Positions 1-7,564 of a stretch of 40,809 nt of DNA are shown here, in pieces (the stretch's first letter is position 1; each line of letters starts with the position of its first letter). The position numbers were made by a program, and so were the translations under genes. The notes under the pieces were generated by a model. It did not search any database. It was not told the origin of the DNA and was given only the letters and a program-made list of their open reading frames with translations. The stretch covers positions 1 to 40,809 of the forward strand of contig JAQBPQ010000057.1 of NCBI GenBank assembly GCA_028287445.1, given 5' to 3'. This DNA comes from Cohnella sp. GTDB lineage: Bacteria; Bacillota; Bacilli; Paenibacillales; Paenibacillaceae.

Positions 1-1490
1 TTCGGAATGTCGCGTATGTCCATGCCGTCCACAGTGATAGTTCCCCGTTCCACATCGTAAAAGCGGAACAACAGGTTCAAAATGGAGCTTTTGCCCGACC
101 CGGTATGTCCGACCAAGGCGACCGTCTCGCCTTGCCGAGCGGTAAAAGCAATGTTCTTCAGCACATCCTCGCCTTGTTTATACGCGAACGACACATCATC
201 GAATCGGACGTGCCCCTTATAACGCTCCAGCCGGGTGTTGGAAACGTCGACTCCTTCCACATCCAGCAGCTCGAACACCCGCTCCGCCGAGACTCGGGCC
301 GTCTCCAGATTCGCCAGCTGGTTGACGATCCCGACGATGGGCTGCATCATGCGGCCGATATAGTCAATAAATGCATACAGCATCCCAACCGACAATGCCG
401 GTCCCAGCCGATCGCCTGCGAACATCCAGAGCGCAATGAGAAAAAACAAGTTTCGGAATACGTTGACCATATTGTGCGACATAATGGAGTTCATACGAAG
501 AAGCTTATTTCGGTGACGGAAATAGTCGTCATTGAGTTCGGCGAACTCGGTTTCCGTCTGTTTCTCTCTACGAAATGCCTGTATGATCGGCATTCCCTGG
601 ATCGATTCGTTGATAATGGCATTGATGTCGCTCAAACGCGCTCGGATGATGTGATTGTATTTGGCCGCGAACTTCCGGTAAATGACAATCCAAAAATAAA
701 GGATCGGCACCATCGGCATGGAGATCACGGCAAGCCGCCAATCGAGTACGAACAAGGCTCCCAATATCGCGGTAATAAAGATGACACCGGAAAAAAAATT
801 GGCGAGTACAGTGACGTACAGTTCGCGAATGGACTCCGTATCGTTCGTTACCCGGGACACCACTTTGCCTGCCGGCAAATTATCGAAGTAGCTTACCGGC
901 AGCCGGTGGATATGCTCGAATATATCGTTGCGCATCCTTCTGATAATCCGGTTCGCGGATACTTGAAGCAGGTAACGCTGACCGTACGCCAGCGCCGCTC
1001 CTGCCAGCAGAAAGGCGAAGTAGCTGAGTGCCAGCGAGATCAACCCGGCAAACTCCGGTTTGTAAAAGGCGTACACTTCCGCATTCGACAATTTTAGAGC
1101 TGGGAAAGATGCTTTAGTTCCCTTATCTCCCACGATTAGCCGGCCGTTTTCAATATTTTTGGAGCCGGAATCCGGGAGTGCCTCATTGACGAAATAATAA
1201 GACCGTCCAATCTGCACTAGCCGAACTTCCTTGCCCGGCGGTTGCCCGTTTTGCAAATGATCGGAACGTATATACTTTTTCCCGTCATACGCAACAGTAA
1301 ACGCTCCGGCTGTTTGCGTCTCATACCATGGTTTCTGAATTCCCATGATATTTACATCGATCATCCGTTTCGCATAAAGCGGCCCGACGAGCTCCGCGCA
1401 GACCGCGAGAGCGAGTAGAACCAGCGCCGCTATAATCGGTTTCTTGTAGAGCAGCGCGTATCGAAATAATCGTTTTCCTGTCGTGTTCAT
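1..1490 (-). CDS. BmrD/YheH-like ABC exporter half-transporter (3' end cut by window)
   Basis: One half of a heterodimeric multidrug-type ABC exporter in the cytoplasmic membrane. About 496 codons are present; the end of the nucleotide-binding domain lies outside the window. The start is ATG at 1490, preceded by GAAGGAATC. A first membrane helix (about residues 17-36) is followed by roughly 100 residues of hydrophilic sequence before the next helices. Such an extracytoplasmic insertion is typical of the YheH/BmrD subunit and absent from its partner. A Walker A motif (GHTGSGKSS) is encoded near positions 80-110. The gene begins 28 nt after the stop of the BmrC/YheI-like gene, so the two form one operon in the same order as Bacillus subtilis bmrC-bmrD. 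The family exports drugs and lipophilic compounds by ATP hydrolysis; the substrate here is unknown. Because the coding strand runs off the edge, the Walker B and signature motifs cannot be checked. Confidence 0.88.
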   Translation of the reverse strand, partial: MNTTGKRLFRYALLYKKPIIAALVLLALAVCAELVGPLYAKRMIDVNIMGIQKPWYETQTAGAFTVAYDGKKYIRSDHLQNGQPPGKEVRLVQIGRSYYFVNEALPDSGSKNIENGRLIVGDKGTKASFPALKLSNAEVYAFYKPEFAGLISLALSYFAFLLAGAALAYGQRYLLQVSANRIIRRMRNDIFEHIHRLPVSYFDNLPAGKVVSRVTNDTESIRELYVTVLANFFSGVIFITAILGALFVLDWRLAVISMPMVPILYFWIVIYRKFAAKYNHIIRARLSDINAIINESIQGMPIIQAFRREKQTETEFAELNDDYFRHRNKLLRMNSIMSHNMVNVFRNLFFLIALWMFAGDRLGPALSVGMLYAFIDYIGRMMQPIVGIVNQLANLETARVSAERVFELLDVEGVDVSNTRLERYKGHVRFDDVSFAYKQGEDVLKNIAFTARQGETVALVGHTGSGKSSILNLLFRFYDVERGTITVDGMDIRDIP

Positions 1491-1518
1491 GATTCCTTCA
1501 CCTTCATTCCCTATGCGA

Positions 1519-3270
1519 TTATGCTTCTACAACAGCGGTCAGCTGCTGACGATCGTATTGCTCCTTGTACCAGCCGCCTTGCTTCAGCAGCTGTTCATGC
1601 GTGCCTTCTTCGACGATCCGTCCTTCATCCAAAACAAGGATCCGATCCGCATGCTGCACGGCGGATAACCGGTGGGTCGTGATGATTGTGGTTTTTCCAG
1701 CACGTTCCCTGCGGACGCCTTCCAAAATCTCCACTTCCGTCTTCGCATCCACCGCGGACAGCGCATCGTCCAGCATCAAAATTTCCGGATCGCCGATGAC
1801 CGCCCTGGCGATGCTCACCCGCTGCTTCTGTCCGCCGGAGAGCGCCACGCCCTTCTCCCCGACCAGCGTTTCAAGACCGTCCGGCAGAAATGCAATATCT
1901 TTTCGGAACGAAGCCAGCTCGAGCGCCCGGTTCAGCGTTTCGTCGGTGAACTCCTTTTCCCCGTTACCGAAACGGATGTTCTCCCGGATCGTTTTGCTGA
2001 ACAGCACGGGTTGCTGGGGCACATAACCCAGCCACCCTCGAATTTGATCCAATGAAATCTCGCCTAACGCACGTCCACCAACCGTCAGGGTGCCGCTGCC
2101 CAGCGGATACTCACGCAACAGTTGCCGTAATAGTGTCGTTTTCCCGCTTCCCGTCCTGCCCACAACACCAAGCGTCTGCCCGTGACCAAGCGTAAATGAA
2201 ATATCCACAAGGTTATCAATGGTGGACGATGGATAGCGGAACGTGACCTTGTGGAACACGATTTCGTCCGGAATCTTAACGGCTGTGGGAGATGCGGAAT
2301 CCGCCACATCCGGCTTCACGCCGAGCGTTTCGCTGATCCGGTCGAGCGAGGCGTTGCCCCGCTGCATAATGTTGATCAGTTCGCCGATGGCGAACATCGG
2401 CCAGATGAGCATGCCGAGAAACAGGTTAAATGAGATCAGTTCGCCCAGCGTAATTTCGTTCCGGTAGACCAGCAAAGCGCCGTAACAGAGTCCGATTAAA
2501 TAACTGAGACCGACCAAAATTTTAACCGTCGGCTCGAACAAGGAATCGATCTTCACGACGTCCACATTTCTACGGAATACCTCGTTGGTTTTATTTCGGA
2601 ATCTTTCGCTGTCCGCTTTCTCCTGAACGAATGCGCGGACCACCCGTACACCTGACACCGACTCCAACACCTGGTCGTTCAGCTCTCCGAAGGAGTCTTG
2701 CGATTTGGTAAAGCGTTTGTGGATTTTATCTCCGAAATATTTCAGGGAAAGCGCAATCACAGGCAGCGGAATCATGGCCGCCAATGTCAGCTTCCAGCTG
2801 ATTGTACCCGCCATTACGACCAAAAGTGTCGCCATGAACAGCGTGGAGTCGACCAACGTGAGAATGCCGAAGCCCGCCGTCATCGACACCGCGCTTAAGT
2901 CGTTGGTTGCGCGGGCCATCAGGTCTCCCGTCCGGCTCCGCTCATAAAACGTAGGCGTCATTTTGAGAAACTGCCGCATCAGTTGAGAGCGCATAATCCG
3001 CTCCAACACGAAGGAGCCGCCGAAAAGCTGATACAGCCAAACCAGGGTAATACCGTAACTGGCCACGGTAATCCCAGCCCAATACATGACCACTTCGACC
3101 CATTTTCCTCCGGTCAACGTACCCGCCCGAATGCCGTCGATCGTGTATTGGATCAGCTTCGCGGGGAGGATATCGATCACCCCTACAATCGCCAGCAAAA
3201 CGACCGCCACCGAATATCGGATCCAATGCATCCGGAAAAACCAGGCCAGTTTTTTCAGAACGATAAACAT
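1519..3270 (-). CDS. BmrC/YheI-like ABC exporter half-transporter
   Basis: A 583-residue half-transporter: an N-terminal six-helix membrane domain (about 15-310) followed by an ATPase domain. Walker A is GRTGSGKTT, the signature is LSGGQ, Walker B is ILMLDDALSAVD, and the switch histidine is in TTHRLS. The conventional catalytic aspartate/glutamate position after Walker B reads D (LDDALS), as often seen in the degenerate site of heterodimeric exporters. The start is ATG at 3270 after GGAGGGTGGGAGAGAG. The reading frame stays open for 46 further codons upstream, through the attenuator, so a longer product is formally possible. Its partner is the gene at 1-1490. In B. subtilis the equivalent bmrC-bmrD pair is induced by ribosome-targeting antibiotics through a leader peptide, and the region 3295-3596 here has the same architecture. 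The substrate is not predictable. Confidence 0.9.
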   Translation of the reverse strand: MFIVLKKLAWFFRMHWIRYSVAVVLLAIVGVIDILPAKLIQYTIDGIRAGTLTGGKWVEVVMYWAGITVASYGITLVWLYQLFGGSFVLERIMRSQLMRQFLKMTPTFYERSRTGDLMARATNDLSAVSMTAGFGILTLVDSTLFMATLLVVMAGTISWKLTLAAMIPLPVIALSLKYFGDKIHKRFTKSQDSFGELNDQVLESVSGVRVVRAFVQEKADSERFRNKTNEVFRRNVDVVKIDSLFEPTVKILVGLSYLIGLCYGALLVYRNEITLGELISFNLFLGMLIWPMFAIGELINIMQRGNASLDRISETLGVKPDVADSASPTAVKIPDEIVFHKVTFRYPSSTIDNLVDISFTLGHGQTLGVVGRTGSGKTTLLRQLLREYPLGSGTLTVGGRALGEISLDQIRGWLGYVPQQPVLFSKTIRENIRFGNGEKEFTDETLNRALELASFRKDIAFLPDGLETLVGEKGVALSGGQKQRVSIARAVIGDPEILMLDDALSAVDAKTEVEILEGVRRERAGKTTIITTHRLSAVQHADRILVLDEGRIVEEGTHEQLLKQGGWYKEQYDRQQLTAVVEA

Positions 3271-3294
3271 CTCTCTCTCCCACCCTCCGATAAA

Positions 3295-3328
3295 CAAAAA
3301 AGGCATACCGCCGCAAGCGATACGCCTT
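3295..3328 (-). terminator. Intrinsic terminator (attenuator) in front of the ABC exporter operon
   Basis: Read on the minus strand, AAGGCGTA pairs with TATGCCTT (8 bp, one G-U), followed by a run of six T. It lies about 25 nt upstream of the exporter start codon and just before its ribosome binding site, downstream of the promoter and leader peptide. Its place inside the 5' leader rather than after a gene indicates conditional termination. Its 5' arm can instead pair with minus-strand ATGCGCCTT at 3373-3381 (9 bp, one G-U), which would prevent termination. Confidence 0.75.
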
Positions 3329-3374
3329 CTCGGATTCCTGTGAATCCGCATTCCGGTCACCCGGAAAATAATAA

Positions 3375-3406
3375 GGCGCATGATTACGGTGACGTAACCA
3401 CGCGCC
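3375..3406 (-). promoter_or_regulatory. 14-bp leader hairpin, probable anti-antiterminator
   Basis: Minus-strand arms at 3393-3406 (GGCGCGTGGTTACG) and 3375-3388 (CGTAATCATGCGCC) pair over 14 bp with two G-U pairs and a 4-nt loop. The 3' arm contains the GCGCC segment needed for the alternative antiterminator with 3320-3328, so this hairpin and the antiterminator exclude each other. The leader-peptide ORF contains two CGTAAC copies (near 3441-3446 and 3461-3466) complementary to GTTACG in the hairpin's 5' arm. Occupancy of the leader by ribosomes could therefore influence which structure forms. The pairings are seen; the regulatory role is inferred. Confidence 0.6.
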
Positions 3407-3441
3407 ATTCGCCCGACTGAGAACCTTGCGTTCTTAAGCCG

Positions 3442-3534
3442 TTACGAACGTGCCGTTGGAGTTACGCCCTTGCAACCGGTTGAAGTCGTGAAAAACATCC
3501 GCACAATCCTATCTACACTGCGGCGCATGGACAT
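3442..3534 (-). CDS. Putative 30-residue leader peptide of the ABC exporter operon (BmrB-like position)
   Basis: A short ORF beginning MSMRRSVDR and ending PTARS-stop. AAAGGGGG stands directly upstream; it is 8 nt from the second ATG (3528) and 2 nt from the first (3534), so translation probably starts at 3528 (28 residues). It lies downstream of a TTGACA promoter and upstream of alternative hairpins and a terminator, the position of the bmrB leader peptide in B. subtilis. No sequence similarity to BmrB is claimed. The peptide is basic and hydroxy-rich and shows no membrane segment. It probably matters as a translated sensor of ribosome stalling, not as a product. Confidence 0.6.
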   Translation of the reverse strand: MSMRRSVDRIVRMFFTTSTGCKGVTPTARS

Positions 3535-3566
3535 AACCCCCTTTCCGTTCATCAAGTATATGTGTC

Positions 3567-3596
3567 ACTTTACCATCGGCTTCAAGCCGGTGTCAA
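3567..3596 (-). promoter_or_regulatory. Sigma-A-type promoter of leader peptide and ABC exporter operon
   Basis: On the minus strand TTGACA (3591-3596) is followed after 18 nt by TAAAGT (3567-3572), about 35 nt upstream of the leader-peptide start. The -35 element is a perfect match; the -10 element matches at four of six positions. It sits immediately beyond the stop codon of the FAD oxidoreductase gene, so the exporter operon need not rely on read-through. Confidence 0.55.
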
Positions 3597-3613
3597 CGGG
3601 TCAAATGAAAGTT

Positions 3614-4843
3614 TTACGAACTTTTTACATTTGTCGGGCGATTGACTACGTACAGTGACATATCGGGATTCGACACGCCGGTTAACTCGTCCCGAAGCAG
3701 TTTGGCCAGCAGCATGGCATACACCAGACCGTTGTCTCCGAAGGCGTACAAGAAAGAACACCTTGGATATTCCGGATATTTTCCGATCATCGGGAGGCCG
3801 TCATTCGTGCCGCCGAAGAAGGCGGCTACCTCAAATGCCGACCGGACCGGAATATGTGGAAACAGCTTGCCGAACCCCTCGAGAAGCCTCTCTTTCTTCC
3901 GGCTCAGCAAACGATCCCGCTCCTCAGTGACATCCGTTTGCTCGTCTAGTCCGCCAATGAGAATCCGGTTGTCCGGGGTGGTCCGCATATACACATAAGG
4001 CCGCGCTGTTTCCCAGATGAGCGCCCTTCGATACCACTCCGTCAAGTCCTCTACCGGCTCGCTGACCACGGCATACGAGCTTGCCATCACAGCGTTTGGC
4101 TCCTTCTTGTATTCCATCGTCTCATAACCGGTGGCGAGGATCGCATGATTAGCCCTGATTCGCCGCCCGCCGATCGTATGGAACACGACAGCACCCGGCT
4201 CGTTGGTATGACTTTGGATTCCCGTGTTTTCGTATATTCGCACACCGCGTTCTTTCCCTTTTTCCAGCAATCCGAGCGTAAATTTCAAAGGGTTCAACTC
4301 CGCTTCGTCCCGCATGAAAAGCGCAGCAGGCCGGCTAAAGGGGAAGCAGTCGCCGATCGTTCCTTCCGACCACCAATCGACGCGGAAACCGTTCGGGACC
4401 AGAAGGTCAAAGTCCCGCTTCAACTTGGCGACATCCGCCTGGGAACTGGCGGTATACAAGCTGTCTCTCAACATAAATTCGCAATCGATGGGGATGTCAC
4501 GAGCCGCTGCATCGATATCCAGGACCGCCTGTTGACACAGTTTCGTATGACGAATCGCCGTTTCCTCTCCGAACGTGTCCACCAGCTCGAACAACATTTT
4601 TTCACCAAGCGCCTGTACCAGTCCCAAATTGGCTATGGTACTTCCGTAACCCGCCTTTTCCCTCTCTACGACTGCGACCCGCAGACCGGTATCGCTCAGC
4701 GTGTACGCGCATTGAGCGCCGGAGCTTCCGCCCCCGACGATGAGCACATCGCATTCGATGTCTTCCTCTAATGCCGGATAAACCGGCACGTCCGTAACCG
4801 TCGTAGGCCAGTACAGCTTTCCACTCATCAAATCCAGTGCCAA
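3614..4843 (-). CDS. DAO-type FAD-dependent oxidoreductase
   Basis: A 409-residue protein of the D-amino-acid oxidase/glycine oxidase fold. The N-terminal FAD-binding motif is VGGGSSGAQ near residues 36-44, followed about 20 residues later by VVEREKAG, the acidic end of the second strand of the Rossmann unit. The C-terminal part has GTNDGLPMIGK and AFGDNGLVYAM, equivalent to the conserved FAD-contacting GhG region of DAO proteins. The family oxidises amines or amino/imino acids with oxygen or another acceptor; the substrate here is unknown. The start is uncertain: TTG at 4843 lies shortly after GAAGGGGGAA, and ATG at 4828 is an alternative. It is transcribed away from the ion-transport gene pair at 4998-7165 and is followed by the exporter operon. 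It has no signal peptide and is presumably cytoplasmic. Confidence 0.82.
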   Translation of the reverse strand: MALDLMSGKLYWPTTVTDVPVYPALEEDIECDVLIVGGGSSGAQCAYTLSDTGLRVAVVEREKAGYGSTIANLGLVQALGEKMLFELVDTFGEETAIRHTKLCQQAVLDIDAAARDIPIDCEFMLRDSLYTASSQADVAKLKRDFDLLVPNGFRVDWWSEGTIGDCFPFSRPAALFMRDEAELNPLKFTLGLLEKGKERGVRIYENTGIQSHTNEPGAVVFHTIGGRRIRANHAILATGYETMEYKKEPNAVMASSYAVVSEPVEDLTEWYRRALIWETARPYVYMRTTPDNRILIGGLDEQTDVTEERDRLLSRKKERLLEGFGKLFPHIPVRSAFEVAAFFGGTNDGLPMIGKYPEYPRCSFLYAFGDNGLVYAMLLAKLLRDELTGVSNPDMSLYVVNRPTNVKSS

Positions 4844-4997
4844 TTCCCCCTTCCCTGATCTTGGGTTAGTGTATCCGCCCCCGCTTCAGCCATTCCGTTG
4901 ACCCCTGCCCGGCCGACCAGTGTGGATGGTTTGAATCAATAACGGGTAATGCAAGATAAGGGAGTTACCAATAAGGCAGTCAAAGGGGGTTCCGCAG

Positions 4998-5705
4998 GTG
5001 ATCTTCATCCTCGTGTATTTCGTGATCGTCCTTCTGGTGATCGAAATCGCCGTTATTCTCATGGGATCCACCGGTCTCAGCTCTGATATTGCCCGATTTC
5101 AGGTCGTATCCCTGCTGACGAGTACAGGTTTTACGACCAAAGAGTCCGAACTCATTTTAGGTCATCCGGTTCGCCGGCGAATCGGCATATTTCTCATCCT
5201 GTTCGGGATGTTCTCTTTTGCCGTCATCATCTCTTCCATCAGCAGTATTCTGGTTCCCGGTTTTCGTATCTCTTACCTGGGAGCTGTCGCCACTGCACTG
5301 ACCGTACTTCTCGGCGTGTTTCGCTTGCCCGACGTCCGTCAGAAGTTGACAAACCGGATGACGAAGCCGTTGGAACAAAAATTCGAAGTCCATGAACTGC
5401 CGATCGACGAAGTCATGCTTCATGAAGATACCGACGTGTTTGTGGATGTACCGATCGGTGAAGACTCCCAAATCGTAGGCCATACGATGGACAAACTTTG
5501 CCGGGGGGACACCGACGTGAACCTGCTCTTCATCAAACGCGGCACGGTTCATATCCGGGAGCAGAGAATGCAAACCGGAATCGAAGCAGGTGACGTGCTC
5601 TATCTGTATGGCGATAAGCAAGATGTCGACCGTTTGTTCCGGCAGGAGCTCAGTGAGCGGGAAACGATGCGTCAAAAAGAAATCGAATCGAAAACGTTAA
5701 TCTAA
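4998..5705 (+). CDS. Membrane protein with TrkH-like pore-loop motif and C-terminal RCK_C (TrkA_C) domain
   Basis: A 235-residue protein starting at GTG, 8 nt after AAAGGGGG. Hydrophobic helices are at about residues 2-22, 61-85 and 91-108. Between the first two lies FQVVSLLTSTGFTTKESEL (33-51). This resembles the pore loop of the TrkH/KtrB potassium channel family, where a conserved glycine sits in an RTAGFNT-like stretch. Residues about 145-216 look like an RCK_C domain (VPIGEDSQIVGHTMDKL, then GTVHIREQR and GDVLYLYGDKQDVDRL), a domain that binds ligands such as c-di-AMP in potassium-transport regulators. The layout suggests a helix-loop-helix ion-conducting unit gated by a cytoplasmic ligand domain, but this is inference. 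The stop is 23 nt before the CorA-like gene, so the two are co-transcribed. Confidence 0.75.
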   Translation: MIFILVYFVIVLLVIEIAVILMGSTGLSSDIARFQVVSLLTSTGFTTKESELILGHPVRRRIGIFLILFGMFSFAVIISSISSILVPGFRISYLGAVATALTVLLGVFRLPDVRQKLTNRMTKPLEQKFEVHELPIDEVMLHEDTDVFVDVPIGEDSQIVGHTMDKLCRGDTDVNLLFIKRGTVHIREQRMQTGIEAGDVLYLYGDKQDVDRLFRQELSERETMRQKEIESKTLI

Positions 5706-5728
5706 ACAGTGCGGAAGGAGAGAACGCA

Positions 5729-7165
5729 ATGTCGATACCCGTGATAGAAGAAAAAATGGTGCAGGAAGCGCTGTTTCAGTTCGTGTTCCCCTTCTCGCTC
5801 GAGCATCGCTGCCAAAACCAGCTGAGAGAGCAGCTGCTTCAAGACGATTTCCTCCCGTTTCGATTGGGCGACACCGAATTGGAAGATCAATTTTACGGCG
5901 TCGGTCGGCGTGTCTCTCATCGGGACATGGAGCGGTATTATCTTCCGTTTACGAACTATGTTCTGTTTCCGGCGGACGACAATCCGGAGGCTTTCCGCCG
6001 CTTGTCCAAGCCTCTGGGTTTGGAGGCTGCGCTTGTCAGTAGTCATGGGCGCTCCCCATTTGTCATCCATTCGCTGGATATGTTCCTGTGTCCGTTCGAT
6101 ACCGGTTTCCTAACACTGCGGACGGAGATGATCGATGCAAATGTCAGTTTTACGCAAGCCATCGAATTCGCCGATCGCTTCCGCAGCCTGCAGGACACCA
6201 ATCGGTTGGACAAGGAGACCTATGTCGAGTATGAAGGCCAACGTTACGAGGAGATCGATCAGTTCCTGTTCCAGGAAATCGTGCCTCAGGTACTGCCGTT
6301 CCTGGACAATACGCCAATGGAAGGCTCTTATTTTGAGGAGCTGCCTTTTTTGATGGATGAGCGGATGTTCGTGATGGCCTTTTACCGGTTTCCCGAAGAC
6401 GCTGAAATTTCGGTGGTGGACCGGTATCGGGCAGCACGTATCGATGGGATTGATCAGACAGGTAAACCTGTCATCAGCTCCAGCCACTTACCGTATATAC
6501 GTAATTATTGCCGCACTTTTGGGTACGACCGCTGGGCTCCCCTCACTCATTTTTTGACGGACGAAAGCTGCTTTTGTTGTTTGACCAAAGAACAATCGGA
6601 CGGAGCCGCGCTATGGGCAAGCCGAATGTACGGGGAATATTATTACGGCTTGATGCTCAACTTGTTCCATCGCATCGTGCTGCTCAAGCTGGCCAACGCT
6701 TACGCTCACGTGCAAGTCGAGCGAAAAGAAGAGCACACGGTGGAACTGATCCGGGACATTACGACCTTTTCAGCCAAATACAATTTCGTCGAAGTCGTCG
6801 CCCAAACCCACGGACGGGAAATTTTTAACCAACTCCGCCAAGTTTATGGCAACGAGGAATTGTTCAATGATGTGAAACAGACTTTGAACGATCTCTATAA
6901 ATACCAAGAAAGCCGCACACAGAAGTATTCCGGCTACCTGTTGACCATCCTAACCATCTATGCGGTTGTGAGCGGAATATATGGCATGAACCAAGTCATC
7001 GAGGATCTGAAGGGCAACATCAACTGGTCTGTGACAGCCGGCTACTCTCTCTTCCAGTGGATCGCACTTATCATTACCTTGTCTGGGCTGGTCGTCGCCT
7101 CCACTCTCGTCATCCGTATTTTGTGGAAATGGACGTGCGACTTTGTTCGTCGAAAGTTCAGTTGA
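5729..7165 (+). CDS. CorA-like (2-TM-GxN) membrane protein, divergent
   Basis: A 478-residue protein with a long hydrophilic N-terminal part (about 1-395) and two C-terminal membrane helices (about 398-418 and 440-465). The first helix ends in SGIYGMNQV, the GMN signature of CorA-type divalent-cation channels, placed where it belongs just before the short periplasmic loop. The N-terminal region does not obviously resemble textbook CorA, so this is a distant member. CorA channels are pentamers that conduct Mg2+ and related ions. The start ATG at 5729 follows GGAAGGAGAGAACGCA. Its partner is the RCK_C membrane protein immediately upstream. After the stop comes the first unit of the hairpin repeats, which could serve as a terminator (stem followed by TAGTTTTT). 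Confidence 0.7.
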   Translation: MSIPVIEEKMVQEALFQFVFPFSLEHRCQNQLREQLLQDDFLPFRLGDTELEDQFYGVGRRVSHRDMERYYLPFTNYVLFPADDNPEAFRRLSKPLGLEAALVSSHGRSPFVIHSLDMFLCPFDTGFLTLRTEMIDANVSFTQAIEFADRFRSLQDTNRLDKETYVEYEGQRYEEIDQFLFQEIVPQVLPFLDNTPMEGSYFEELPFLMDERMFVMAFYRFPEDAEISVVDRYRAARIDGIDQTGKPVISSSHLPYIRNYCRTFGYDRWAPLTHFLTDESCFCCLTKEQSDGAALWASRMYGEYYYGLMLNLFHRIVLLKLANAYAHVQVERKEEHTVELIRDITTFSAKYNFVEVVAQTHGREIFNQLRQVYGNEELFNDVKQTLNDLYKYQESRTQKYSGYLLTILTIYAVVSGIYGMNQVIEDLKGNINWSVTAGYSLFQWIALIITLSGLVVASTLVIRILWKWTCDFVRRKFS

Positions 7166-7224
7166 ATTCACCCTTTCATAGCATGTTTGTATGAGATTGT
7201 TATAGCCTGCGAGCTACCCTTACC

Positions 7225-7438
7225 CGATATCCCGTTCGTTCAGGACGGGGTAGTTTTTCATTGTTTTTACCGATATCCCGTTCACTCAGGAGGGGTAAAT
7301 GTTCCGTTCCTTTGTCGATATCCCGTTCACTCAGGACGGGTAAATGTTCCGTTCCTTTTATCGATATCCCGTACACTCAGGACGGGTAAATGTTTCCGTT
7401 CCTTTACCGATATCCCGTTGCCTCAGGAAGGTTTTTTC
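7225..7438. repeat. Five tandem 45-46-bp hairpin repeats
   Basis: Units begin with CGATATCCC at 7225, 7271, 7316, 7362 and 7408 (spacing 46, 45, 46, 46). The core can fold as CCCGTTC-ACTCA-GGACGGG, a 7-bp stem with one G-U and a 5-nt loop. It is followed in units 2-4 by a conserved spacer TAAATGTTCCGTTCCTTT. Units 1 and 5 are more divergent in the spacer and run into T-rich sequence. The period is not a multiple of three, so the repeats do not encode a repeated peptide. An inverted copy lies beyond the transposase-like gene at 8502-8540. The core resembles dispersed REP-type intergenic palindromes containing GCTCAGGACGA found in many bacteria. Confidence 0.9.
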
Positions 7439-7490
7439 TTACGCTTTTCAAAGACTCTACTAGACTTAGGTAAATTTTGTATAAAAACTA

Positions 7491-7519
7491 TTGAAATAAG
7501 AACATACGTTTGGTAAAAT
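7491..7519 (+). promoter_or_regulatory. Sigma-A-type promoter of transposase-like gene
   Basis: TTGAAA (7491-7496), 17-nt spacer, TAAAAT (7514-7519), 45 nt upstream of the start codon. This is close to consensus and embedded in an A/T-rich stretch between the repeats and the gene. Mobile-element transposase genes usually have weaker promoters. Confidence 0.6.
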
Positions 7520-7564
7520 GGGAATACAAAGAGTTATTATATTAAGGTTGGGGTGGGATCCTCT

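Noticed and set aside
105-1097. Plus-strand ORF of 330 codons at the left end
   Set aside because: It is antisense to the clear BmrD/YheH-like reading frame, which carries membrane helices and Walker A.
7225-7438. CRISPR array
   Set aside because: The 'spacers' are as conserved as the 'repeats', there are only five units, and no cas genes are present.
7187-7516. Plus-strand ORF of 109 codons across the tandem repeats
   Set aside because: The 45-46-bp period shifts frame from unit to unit, so the ORF is an accident; no SD.
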